A stretch of DNA of 64,000 nucleotides, from NCBI RefSeq assembly GCF_030651185.1, contig NZ_JAUSCJ010000041.1:157693-221692 (forward strand), in the 5' to 3' direction. A program made the position numbers and the translations under genes. Below are positions 6,952 to 14,359 of this stretch, piece by piece. Positions within the stretch are counted from its first letter, which is position 1; each line of letters begins with the position of its first letter. The notes beneath the pieces are model-generated. The model did not search any database and was not told the DNA's origin. It saw nothing but the letters and a program-made list of their open reading frames with translations. Source of the DNA: Phenylobacterium sp. (GTDB lineage: Bacteria; Pseudomonadota; Alphaproteobacteria; Caulobacterales; Caulobacteraceae).

Positions 6952-8822
6952 GCGGGGGCCCCTTCCAAGGTCACGTCGTCGAGGGTGGCCGAGGCGTCGG
7001 ACCGCGACTGCAGTTCATAGAGGTCGGCATAGACGCCGCCGGCCTTCAGCAGTTGGGCATGGGTCCCCCGCTCCACCACCCGCCCCTCGTCGAGGACGAT
7101 GATCTGGTCGGCGTGCATCAGGGACGACAGGCGGTGGGCGATGATGATGGTGGCCTTGGTGCGGGTCGCCTCGGACAGCGCGTCGCGCACCCGGCGTTCG
7201 GTCACCGCGTCGATGGCCGCCGTCGAGTCGTCGAAGATCATCACCCCGGGGCCGGGCACCACGCCGCGGGCGATGCTCATCCGCTGCCGCTGACCGCCCG
7301 ACAGCGCCACGCCTCGCTCGCCGACCCGGGTCTCGTAGTCGGCGGGCAGGCCGACGATGTGTTCGTGGATCTGGGCGGTCTTGGCGGCGCCGACGATACG
7401 CGCCTCCTCCGCCCACGGATCGGCATAGGCGACGTTGTGGCCGATGGAGCTGTCGAACAGGAAGGCCTCCTGCTGCACCAGGCCGACATACTCGCGCAGG
7501 GACGGCAGGGTCACGTCGCGGATGTCGACGCCGTCGATGGTGATGGCGCCGCCGGTGACCTCGTAGAAGCGCGGGATCAGGTTGGCGATGGTGGACTTGC
7601 CCGAGCCGGGCGGGCCGACGATGCCCAGGGTCTGGCCGGGCCCGACCTCGAAGTCGACGCCGCTGAGGATCTGCTTGCCCGGCACATAGCCGAAGTCGAC
7701 GCTGTCGAAGCGCAGCACCCCCTTGGCCGGCGCCAGGGGCCTGGCGTCCGGCGCGTCGGCGATCTCCGGCTCCAGGTCCAGCACCTCGAAGACCCGCGCC
7801 CCTGAGGAGGTGGCCCGCGCCGCGGCGTTGAAGATCATGGCGATCTGGCGGATCGGGCCTTGCAGCAGGGTCATGTAGGTGAGGTAGGCCGTCAGGGTGC
7901 CGACGCTCATCGTGCCCGCCGCCACCTTGTGACCGCCGTACCAGAGGACGCCGGCCATGGAGGCGTTGAAGGTGACCTGCATCACCGCCACGGCCCGGAA
8001 GCGCAGGGTGATGCGGTTGTAGGAATAGGCCAGGGCGTCCACCGAGGCCTGGTCGAACTTGGCCATCTCGAAGGCCTTGCCGGCGAAGGCGCGGACCACG
8101 CGGATGCCCTGGAGGTTCTCCTCCATGGTCAGGGTCAGCTGCGCCATCAACTCCTGGAAGCGCAGCCAGGTGACCCGCAGCAGGAAGCCCATGCGGCCGA
8201 GCGCCAGGGCCGAGAAGGGCACGAACGCGAGGCCGATCAGCCCCAGGGTCTGGTCGATGGCCAGCATCTGCCACGAGGCGAAGACCAGCAGCAGGACGAG
8301 GGTCAGGATCGGCATCAGACCGCCCTGGATGAAGACCCGCGCGCCCTCCAGGTCGAGCATGCCGCGGGTCACCAGGTCGCCGGAGTGGATGCGGTCGTGG
8401 AAGCCGAAGGACAGTCGCTGGAGCTGCTGGAAGAACTGCAGGCGCAGGTCGTGGCCGACCTTCTGGCTGACCAGTTCGCCGAGATAGCCCGACCACATGG
8501 TCATGGCGCCGCGCACGATGGTGGCCCCGATCACCAGCCCGGCGGTGATCAGCAAGGCCTGGCGGGCCTGGTCGGCATGGTCGGCGCCTTGCAGCAGCAG
8601 GCCGTGCGCCTGGTCCACGGCGCGGCCCAGCAGGCGCGGCAGGGCCAGGCTGGCGAGCGCCGCGCCCAGCGAGGCGGCCATGGCCAGGGCCACCAACCAC
8701 GGGTAGTTGAACGCCAGACCAACGATCCGCTGCAGTACGCGGGGCATAGTCTTCACATCGACCTGGATTGGCTCGGACGCAGCCGACGCCGCACCCCGCC
8801 GGGAGGGGTGTGAATCACTCAT
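6948..8822 (-). CDS. ABC exporter half-transporter A (TMD-NBD), catalytic Glu replaced by Asp
   Basis: 624 residues with an exporter TMD (about 40-335) and NBD (about 370-605). Walker A is GPPGSGKST (403-411), and the signature LSGGQ at 507-511 is canonical. The Walker B end reads MIFDD (528-532), so the catalytic glutamate position is aspartate (532). This is the standard sign of the degenerate subunit in heterodimeric exporters such as TM287/288. It is the first gene of a two-gene operon with the next half-transporter. A TTTCCAT/ATGGAAA dyad lies seven bases upstream of the start and suggests control by a TetR- or similar dimeric repressor. Substrate cannot be read. Confidence 0.93.
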   Translation of the reverse strand: MSDSHPSRRGAASAASEPIQVDVKTMPRVLQRIVGLAFNYPWLVALAMAASLGAALASLALPRLLGRAVDQAHGLLLQGADHADQARQALLITAGLVIGATIVRGAMTMWSGYLGELVSQKVGHDLRLQFFQQLQRLSFGFHDRIHSGDLVTRGMLDLEGARVFIQGGLMPILTLVLLLVFASWQMLAIDQTLGLIGLAFVPFSALALGRMGFLLRVTWLRFQELMAQLTLTMEENLQGIRVVRAFAGKAFEMAKFDQASVDALAYSYNRITLRFRAVAVMQVTFNASMAGVLWYGGHKVAAGTMSVGTLTAYLTYMTLLQGPIRQIAMIFNAAARATSSGARVFEVLDLEPEIADAPDARPLAPAKGVLRFDSVDFGYVPGKQILSGVDFEVGPGQTLGIVGPPGSGKSTIANLIPRFYEVTGGAITIDGVDIRDVTLPSLREYVGLVQQEAFLFDSSIGHNVAYADPWAEEARIVGAAKTAQIHEHIVGLPADYETRVGERGVALSGGQRQRMSIARGVVPGPGVMIFDDSTAAIDAVTERRVRDALSEATRTKATIIIAHRLSSLMHADQIIVLDEGRVVERGTHAQLLKAGGVYADLYELQSRSDASATLDDVTLEGAPA

Positions 8823-8828
8823 CTCAAA

Positions 8829-8850
8829 TTTCCATCGTCTAGTATGGAAA
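8829..8850. promoter_or_regulatory. Perfect 7-bp inverted repeat before the ABC exporter operon
   Basis: TTTCCAT-N8-ATGGAAA is a perfect dyad of 22 bp, unusually AT-rich for this genome, ending six bases before the start codon at 8822 (minus strand). Its position would block transcription or ribosome loading when occupied. TetR-type repressors commonly use dyads of this size at exporter genes, but no regulator gene adjoins it here. Confidence 0.5.
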
Positions 8851-8958
8851 CATTCTGCGGCGCCCGTCCTGGGTGCGCCACACCTGTTTTGACGCAGACG
8901 GCGAATAGGCGGGGATCATTGCGTTGATGTGTCTACGCCGGGATTTGGCGGCATTATG

Positions 8959-8992
8959 ACTCTTCCTTCCCCGCTGCGCAGGAGAGGAAAGG
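8959..8992. repeat. Degenerate copy of the CTTTTCCTCCCC hairpin repeat
   Basis: ACTCTTCCTTCCCC-loop-AGGAGAGGAAAGG resembles the perfect hairpins at 19197-19230 and 43313-43345 but has mismatches. It sits just after the stop of the DUF1365 gene (minus strand), where it may act as a weak terminator. Confidence 0.4.
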
Positions 8993-8995
8993 CGT

Positions 8996-9775
8996 CTAGG
9001 CGGCGCTGACCTGGGCGGCAGGAACCACCGTCACGGGCGCGCTCGGCGCCTTGGGACGGGGACGGAGTTTTTCGCCCTTGCGCCAGATCTTCAACGCTTC
9101 CCAGTGGATGGCGGCCATCACGCCGAGGGTCATCAAGGGGTGGCGGAGCCAGGCCCGCCAGATCGCGGCGTCGGTGAGCTCGGTCCGCAGGCCGGCGAAG
9201 TTGGCGGCCAGCAGGCGGCCCTGCGCGTCATGGACGTCGACGGTGATGGAGACGTCGTCGGCCGGAGGGCTGATGCGGAAGGCGTAGGCGAGGTCCATGT
9301 CCATGAACGGCGAGACATAGAAGGCCTTGGGCGCGCCCTGCTCGATGACGCCCTGGCCTTGGGTGGGGATCAGGTAGCTGTGCCGCTCGCCGAAGGTGTT
9401 GCTGACCTCGTAGAGGATGGCCGAAAGGGCGCCGTCGGGGCGATGGCAGAAGTAGACGCTAAGCGGATTGAACACGCCCCCCAGGATGCGGGGCATGCAA
9501 AGCAGGCGGACGGGACCGCCGTGGGGGATACCGGCGGCGGCCAGGTGGGCCTCGACCTGGGCCTTCAGCGGCGTGGCTGAACCGTCCAGGTGATCGCGCT
9601 GCGAGAAGCTGGTGAGCCGCAAGCGGTCCTGGCCAAACAGCTTCAGTCGGGCGTCCAGGGCCGGCAGTTCATCCAGGTCCAGCAGCAGCATGAAGATGGC
9701 GTAGCGCAGCCGGTGGCCGCGCGGCCGGAACCGCGTGTGGGTGGTGACTCCGGAATAGAGGCCGGAGACTGTCAT
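8996..9775 (-). CDS. DUF1365 domain-containing protein
   Basis: 259 residues, beginning SGLYSGVTTHTRFRPRGHRLRYAIFMLLLDLDEL, which is the diagnostic start of the DUF1365 family. RLLCMPRILGGVFNPLSVYFC and VSNTFGERHSYLIP follow, as do AFYVSPFMDMDLAYAFRI and the C-terminal RHPLMTLGVMAAIHWEALKIWRKG. The biochemical function is unknown. The family nearly always sits beside an FAD amine-oxidase-like protein and a cyclopropane-synthase-like methyltransferase, as here, which points to fatty-acyl or membrane lipid modification. It starts two bases after the stop of the FAD gene, so the pair is an operon. Confidence 0.9.
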   Translation of the reverse strand: MTVSGLYSGVTTHTRFRPRGHRLRYAIFMLLLDLDELPALDARLKLFGQDRLRLTSFSQRDHLDGSATPLKAQVEAHLAAAGIPHGGPVRLLCMPRILGGVFNPLSVYFCHRPDGALSAILYEVSNTFGERHSYLIPTQGQGVIEQGAPKAFYVSPFMDMDLAYAFRISPPADDVSITVDVHDAQGRLLAANFAGLRTELTDAAIWRAWLRHPLMTLGVMAAIHWEALKIWRKGEKLRPRPKAPSAPVTVVPAAQVSAA

Positions 9776-9777
9776 GG

Positions 9778-11118
9778 TCAGGCGGCCTGCTCGGCGGGAG
9801 CGGGGGCGACGGCGTCCAGGTGGATGCGGCCGGACTCGTCGGCCACCGTCCAGGGACGGCGGACACCGCCCAGTTCCTCGGCGACGGCCAGGCCTGACTG
9901 CAGGGCGTCCTCGTGGAAGCCGTGGCCGAGATAGGAGCCGCAGAACCAGGTGCGCCGCACCCCCTGCAGCGACCAGATTTCCCGCTGGGCGGCGATCGCG
10001 CCGGCGTCGAACAATGGGTGCTCGTAGACGTCGGTATGGACGACGGCCTCGGGCGCGATCTCCTTGGTGGGATTGAGGGTCACGAAATAGTCGGTGGCGG
10101 TCTTCAGGCCCTGGAGCCGGGTCATCCAGTAGGTGACGCAGCCCTCGCCGGGCGTGGCGCGTTTGCCGATGTGGTTCCAGCTGGTCCAGGCGCTGCGGCG
10201 CTTGGGCATCAGGGCGGGGTCGGTGTGCAGGACCGTCAGGTTGCGGCTGTACTTGAAGGCGCCCAGCAGGCGCTGCTCCTCCGGCGTGGCGTCATCCAGC
10301 AGGCGAAGGGCCTGGTCGCCATGGGTGGCGATCACCACCTGGTCGAAGCGTTCGGCATGCCCCTGGGCGTCACGCAGCTCGACGCCCAGGGCGTCGCGGC
10401 GGATGGAGACCACGCGGGCGCCGGCGCGGACCTCGCCCTGGAAGGCGGCCGCCAGCTTGGCGACATAGCCCCGGCTGCCGCCGGTGACCGTGCGCCAGGC
10501 CCCACGGCCGAAAATCGTCATCATGCCGTGGTTCTGGAAGAAGCGGATCAGGGAGGCGGCCGGATAGTCGCGGATGGCGGCGAGCGGCGTGGACCAGATG
10601 GCGGCGGCCTGGGGGATCAGGTGATCGTCGCGGAAGGCCTGGCCGTAGCCCTTCTGCAACAGATAGTCGTCCAGCGAGGTGAGCGGCGCCTCCAGGCCCG
10701 CGAGGTCCTTGGGGCCGCTGCGGTAGAATCGGTTGACGTCGCGCAGCATCCGCCAGAACCGGGCCGAAAACAGGTTGCGCTTCTGGGCGAAGATCGCGCC
10801 GCTGGAATATTCGAAGGCCCCGTCGTCGAGGGAGACGCTCAGCGCCATGTCGGCGGGCTGGCTGGGGACCCCGAGGTGCTCCAGCAGGGCGGTGAAATTG
10901 GGGTAGTTGGGCGGGTTGTAGACGATGAAACCGGTGTCCACAGGCGTCACGCCCGCGGCGTCGCGCGCCTCCACGGTATTGGCGTGGCCGCCCAGCCGGC
11001 CATCGGCCTCGAACAGGGTGACGGCGTGCTTTTGCCCCAGCATCCAGGCGGCGGAGAGGCCGGCGATCCCGCCGCCGACGACGGCGATGCGGAGCGGCTT
11101 GTCGGGGCTGGGCGTCAC
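9778..11118 (-). CDS. FAD-dependent oxidoreductase (NAD(P)-binding Rossmann, amine-oxidase-like)
   Basis: The FAD-binding motif RIAVVGGGIAGLSAAWML lies at the N-terminus, followed by LFEADGRLGGHANTVEA. VDTGFIVYNPPNYPNFTALLEHLGV and the C-terminal RTWFCGSYLGHGFHEDALQSGLAVAEELGG are typical of this subfamily. The ORF track starts at 11184. A GTG at 11118 has an AGGAGGT four bases upstream and leaves a short lead to the FAD motif, so I prefer it (446 residues). Partner genes (DUF1365; divergent methyltransferase and DUF2177) place it in a lipid-modification module. Similar genes in Rhodobacter belong to the singlet-oxygen response regulon. The substrate is probably a phospholipid acyl chain (inference). 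Confidence 0.9.
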   Translation of the reverse strand: MTPSPDKPLRIAVVGGGIAGLSAAWMLGQKHAVTLFEADGRLGGHANTVEARDAAGVTPVDTGFIVYNPPNYPNFTALLEHLGVPSQPADMALSVSLDDGAFEYSSGAIFAQKRNLFSARFWRMLRDVNRFYRSGPKDLAGLEAPLTSLDDYLLQKGYGQAFRDDHLIPQAAAIWSTPLAAIRDYPAASLIRFFQNHGMMTIFGRGAWRTVTGGSRGYVAKLAAAFQGEVRAGARVVSIRRDALGVELRDAQGHAERFDQVVIATHGDQALRLLDDATPEEQRLLGAFKYSRNLTVLHTDPALMPKRRSAWTSWNHIGKRATPGEGCVTYWMTRLQGLKTATDYFVTLNPTKEIAPEAVVHTDVYEHPLFDAGAIAAQREIWSLQGVRRTWFCGSYLGHGFHEDALQSGLAVAEELGGVRRPWTVADESGRIHLDAVAPAPAEQAA

Positions 11119-11167
11119 GGGACCTCCTGGGGTTGGCACGGTGGAGGTACGCAAGGCGCATGTCCGT

Positions 11168-11203
11168 GGATGCAAACGCCGCATCCAGCGCGCGGCTGCA
11201 TCC
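11168..11203. promoter_or_regulatory. GGATGC-N7-GCATCC inverted repeat plus third GCATCC in divergent promoter region
   Basis: The 131-base gap between the divergent lipid genes holds GGATGC AAACGCC GCATCC at 11168-11186 and another GCATCC at 11198-11203. These could be an operator for a dimeric regulator. They could also be paired outward-facing -35 elements: reading outward, 18 bases after the arms lie TATCGG (plus strand) and TACCTC (minus strand). The sequence is direct; the role is inference. Confidence 0.35.
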
Positions 11204-11249
11204 GTATCGGTGCTGAAGGCTTCTTTCGGGAGCCCGCAGAGGACCGCCC

Positions 11250-12278
11250 ATGAGTCTCGTCGCCAACGCCATCCAAGCCTTCGAGGGCGCGCCCCTGCCC
11301 GACCTGGTGCGCCGCGCCGCGGTGGATTTCCTGGTGGCCAATGCGCGCCGCAACCTGGCCGACGCGCCGGCGGACGCGCCGGCCCGGTTCGCCCTGGAGA
11401 TGGCGCAGCGGCCGATCGCCGAACACACCGGCGAGGCCAACGACCAGCACTATGAGCTGCCCGCCGCCTTCTTCGAGGCGGTGCTGGGCCCGCAGCTGAA
11501 ATACTCCTGCTGCCTCTATGGCGAGGGGGCGGTCACCCTGGAGGAGGGCGAGGAAAAGGCGCTGGCCGAGACCGCCGCCCATGCCGACCTGAGGGACGGG
11601 CAACACATTCTGGAACTGGGCTGCGGCTGGGGGTCTCTGTCGCTGTGGATGGCGCGCAACCTGCCGCGCTCACGGGTGACCAGCGTGTCGAACTCAAAGA
11701 GCCAGGGCGAGTTCATCCGCGGGCGGGCGGCGGCCCTGGGCCTGACCAACCTGACGGTCATCACCGCCGACATGAATGACTTCCAGCCGCCGGCGGGCGG
11801 CTTTGACCGCATCGTCTCGGTGGAGATGTTCGAGCACATGGCCAACTGGCGCGGCCTGCTGACCCGGGCGAAGGATTGGCTGAAGCCGGACGGGGCGATG
11901 TTCATCCACGTCTTCACCCACAGGACCACGCCCTACCGGTTCGACGTGAACGACGAGGCCGACTGGATCGGCCAGCACTTCTTCACCGGCGGCGTCATGC
12001 CCAGCCACGACCTGATGGCGCAGTTCCCCGACCTGTTCACGGTGGAGGCCGACTGGCGTTGGAGCGGCGCCCACTACGAGACCACCGCCAACCAGTGGCT
12101 GGAGAACTACGACCGCAACGCCGCCATCATCCGGCCGGTGCTGCGGGCGGTCTATGGCGACCAGGCGGTGCTGTGGCGGCGGCGCTGGCGGCTGTTCTTC
12201 CTGGCCACCGCCGGCCTGTTCGGACATCGCGGCGGCGCCGAATGGGGCGTCAGCCACTACCGCCTGCGGCCGGCCTGA
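11250..12278 (+). CDS. Cyclopropane-fatty-acid-synthase-like SAM methyltransferase
   Basis: 342 residues. HYELPAAFFEAVLGPQLKYSCCLY is the typical CFA-synthase substrate block; ILELGCGWGSLSLWMAR is the SAM-binding motif I, and VSVEMFEHM the conserved acidic/His segment. The family methylates unsaturated phospholipid acyl chains. This branch is shorter at the N-terminus than E. coli Cfa (382) and groups with homologues found next to DUF1365/FAD proteins, some of which take part in furan fatty acid synthesis or oxidative-stress lipid changes in alphaproteobacteria (family knowledge). It is followed after 12 bases by DUF2177, so they are cotranscribed. Confidence 0.9.
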   Translation: MSLVANAIQAFEGAPLPDLVRRAAVDFLVANARRNLADAPADAPARFALEMAQRPIAEHTGEANDQHYELPAAFFEAVLGPQLKYSCCLYGEGAVTLEEGEEKALAETAAHADLRDGQHILELGCGWGSLSLWMARNLPRSRVTSVSNSKSQGEFIRGRAAALGLTNLTVITADMNDFQPPAGGFDRIVSVEMFEHMANWRGLLTRAKDWLKPDGAMFIHVFTHRTTPYRFDVNDEADWIGQHFFTGGVMPSHDLMAQFPDLFTVEADWRWSGAHYETTANQWLENYDRNAAIIRPVLRAVYGDQAVLWRRRWRLFFLATAGLFGHRGGAEWGVSHYRLRPA

Positions 12279-12290
12279 GGGAGCCCTGAG

Positions 12291-12695
12291 ATGCTGAAAT
12301 ACACCATCGCCTACCTGGCCACCGGCCTGGTCTTCGCCGCCGTGGACGCCGTCTGGCTGATCTTCAGTAACGAGCGGCTCTATCGGCCGACCCTCAACCC
12401 GATCCTGGCCGATGACGTGAACCTGAAGGCCGCGGCGGTTTTCTACCTGGTCTATATCCTGGGGATCATGCTGCTGGCGGTGTCGCCGGCCACCTCCTGG
12501 ACCAAGGCCATGACCACCGGGGCGATCGTGGGCGCCATGTGCTACGCCACCTACGACCTCACCAACCAGGCCACCCTGAAGGTCTGGGCCACCAAGATCA
12601 CCGTGGCCGACATCCTGTGGGGGACCTTCGTCACCGCGCTGGCCGCCACCGCCGGCTATCACGCCCTCCGCTGGGCGAGCGCGAAGTTCAGCTAG
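12291..12695 (+). CDS. DUF2177 family inner-membrane protein
   Basis: 134 residues, four predicted transmembrane helices. The segment AVDAVWLIFSNERLYRPTLNPIL after the first helix is the DUF2177 signature (VDxxWL...Y), and the YATYDLTNQATLKVW block in the third helix region is equally typical. Biochemical role unknown. It commonly sits with the CFA-synthase-like/DUF1365/FAD cluster, as here. Its stop shares a CTAG with the stop of the convergent kinase gene. Confidence 0.9.
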   Translation: MLKYTIAYLATGLVFAAVDAVWLIFSNERLYRPTLNPILADDVNLKAAAVFYLVYILGIMLLAVSPATSWTKAMTTGAIVGAMCYATYDLTNQATLKVWATKITVADILWGTFVTALAATAGYHALRWASAKFS

Positions 12696-14359
12696 AGCAC
12701 GGCCCGCAGCTTGCTGGCCAGCTCATGGTCCCCGAAGGGCTTCTGGATCACGCCGGCCTCGCCCGCGTGGGCCAGGGCCTCGACATCGGCATAGCCGGTG
12801 ACGAAGACAATGGGCAGGTCCGGCCGCCGAGCGCTGGCCTCGCGGGCCACCTCGGCGCCGTTCATGCCGGGCATGGCGAAGTCCAGCAGCATCAGGTCGA
12901 TGTCCGGTCGCTGCTGCAGCGTCTCCAGGGCCGCGCCGCCGCTGCCGGCCTCCACCACGGCGTAGCCCAGCTCGTCGAGCATGCCGGCGGTGATCTCGCG
13001 CACCGCGCTGTCGTCGTCCACCAGCAGGACCACCGGGCGGCCATCGACCCCCAGCGGCGCCTCACGGGTCGCGGGGCGCGGGGCCTGGGCGTCGTCGCAG
13101 CGGGGCAGGTAGACCTTCACCGAGGTCCCCTCGCCCGGCGCGGTGTCGATCCGCACCCCGCCGCCGGACTGCTTGGCCAGACCAAACACCTGGGAAAGAC
13201 CAAGCCCTGACCCCTTGCCCACCGCCTTGGTGGTGAAGAAGGGCTCGAACACCTTGGCCAGCACGTCGGGCGACATGCCAGAGCCGGTGTCGGAGACCGC
13301 CACCATCACATAGTCGCCGGGCGGCGGCTCCTCGGCGCGGCGCGGCGGGCCCAGGGTGGCGTTGGCGGTGCTGACGGTGAGGACGCCGCCGACCTCCATG
13401 GCGTCGCGGGCGTTGATGGCCAGGTTGAGGATCACCAGCTCGATCTGGGTCGGATCGATCATCGCCCCCCAGAGATCGGGATCCAGCTCGGTTTCGATGC
13501 GGGCGTGCGAGGCCATGGTGCTCTGCAGCAGGTCGCGCATGCTTTCCACGGTCTGGTTGAGGTTGACCAGCTGCGGCTCCAGCTTCTGGCGGCGCGAGAA
13601 GGCCAGCAGCTGGGCGGTGAGCTTGGCGCCCCGCTGGGCGGCCTGCTCCATCATGTCGAGGCGCCGACGGGTGATGGGATTGGTCTCGGCCTTGGCCAGC
13701 TGGCGGACATTGCCCAGCACCACGGTGAGCAGATTGTTGAAGTCGTGCGCGACGCCCGAGGTGAGCTGGCCGATGGCCTCCAGACGCTGGGCCTGGCGCA
13801 GGGCGGCCTCGACCTTCTCGCGCTCTTCGATCTGGCCCACCAGCTGGCGATTGGCGGCGGCCAGCTCGCCGGTGCGTTCCTCCACCCGGCGTTCAAGCTG
13901 CTGCTCGGCCTCGCGGATCTCGTCGATGCGCTGGCGGGCCTCGTACTGACGGCGCCGGGCCCGCAAGGCGGTTCGGGCCACGCTCACCAGGCTGGTGGGA
14001 TGGAACGGCCGCTCCAGGAAGATGACATTGCCCAGGGTCTCGGTGAGACGGAAGGCCTGGGGATTGCGCTCCAGTCCGCCGCCGCGCTCGGTGAGCAGGA
14101 GGAACGGAAAGTCCGACCAGGGCGGCTGCTCGAGGACCCACCGCGACAGGCAGCCGATGTCGACATTGAGCAGGGCGTTGTCAGCCAGCAGGGCGAAGCC
14201 CGCCCCCTCCGCCAATTCGCCGCACAGGGCCTCGACGCTGCCGCAGGCGCGGCTCTGGATGCCCGCCTCCCCCAGCAGGCTGGCGGCGATCTGGGCGTCG
14301 CGACCGGCCGGCGTCAGGATGAGGGCGGTCTCTTCGCGCAGGGCGGCGAGACTGGTCAT
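12692..14359 (-). CDS. Hybrid sensor histidine kinase coupled to a KaiC-like ATPase
   Basis: 555 residues, no membrane segments. Residues 1-135 look like a degenerate receiver-like domain (ALILTPAGRDAQIAASLLGEAG ... VIFLERPFHPTSLVSV). A coiled-coil linker (about 135-190) follows. HisKA has the phospho-acceptor H205 in SGVAHDFNNLL. The HATPase has NARDAM, DTGSGM and GKGSGLGLSQV. A C-terminal receiver has D493 in LMLLDFAMPGMNG and the lysine in QKPFG. It overlaps the upstream KaiC-like gene by ATGA, so the two are translationally coupled and likely act in one pathway. No separate response regulator is adjacent. It is a soluble kinase that may read the state of the KaiC protein. Confidence 0.92.
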   Translation of the reverse strand: MTSLAALREETALILTPAGRDAQIAASLLGEAGIQSRACGSVEALCGELAEGAGFALLADNALLNVDIGCLSRWVLEQPPWSDFPFLLLTERGGGLERNPQAFRLTETLGNVIFLERPFHPTSLVSVARTALRARRRQYEARQRIDEIREAEQQLERRVEERTGELAAANRQLVGQIEEREKVEAALRQAQRLEAIGQLTSGVAHDFNNLLTVVLGNVRQLAKAETNPITRRRLDMMEQAAQRGAKLTAQLLAFSRRQKLEPQLVNLNQTVESMRDLLQSTMASHARIETELDPDLWGAMIDPTQIELVILNLAINARDAMEVGGVLTVSTANATLGPPRRAEEPPPGDYVMVAVSDTGSGMSPDVLAKVFEPFFTTKAVGKGSGLGLSQVFGLAKQSGGGVRIDTAPGEGTSVKVYLPRCDDAQAPRPATREAPLGVDGRPVVLLVDDDSAVREITAGMLDELGYAVVEAGSGGAALETLQQRPDIDLMLLDFAMPGMNGAEVAREASARRPDLPIVFVTGYADVEALAHAGEAGVIQKPFGDHELASKLRAVL

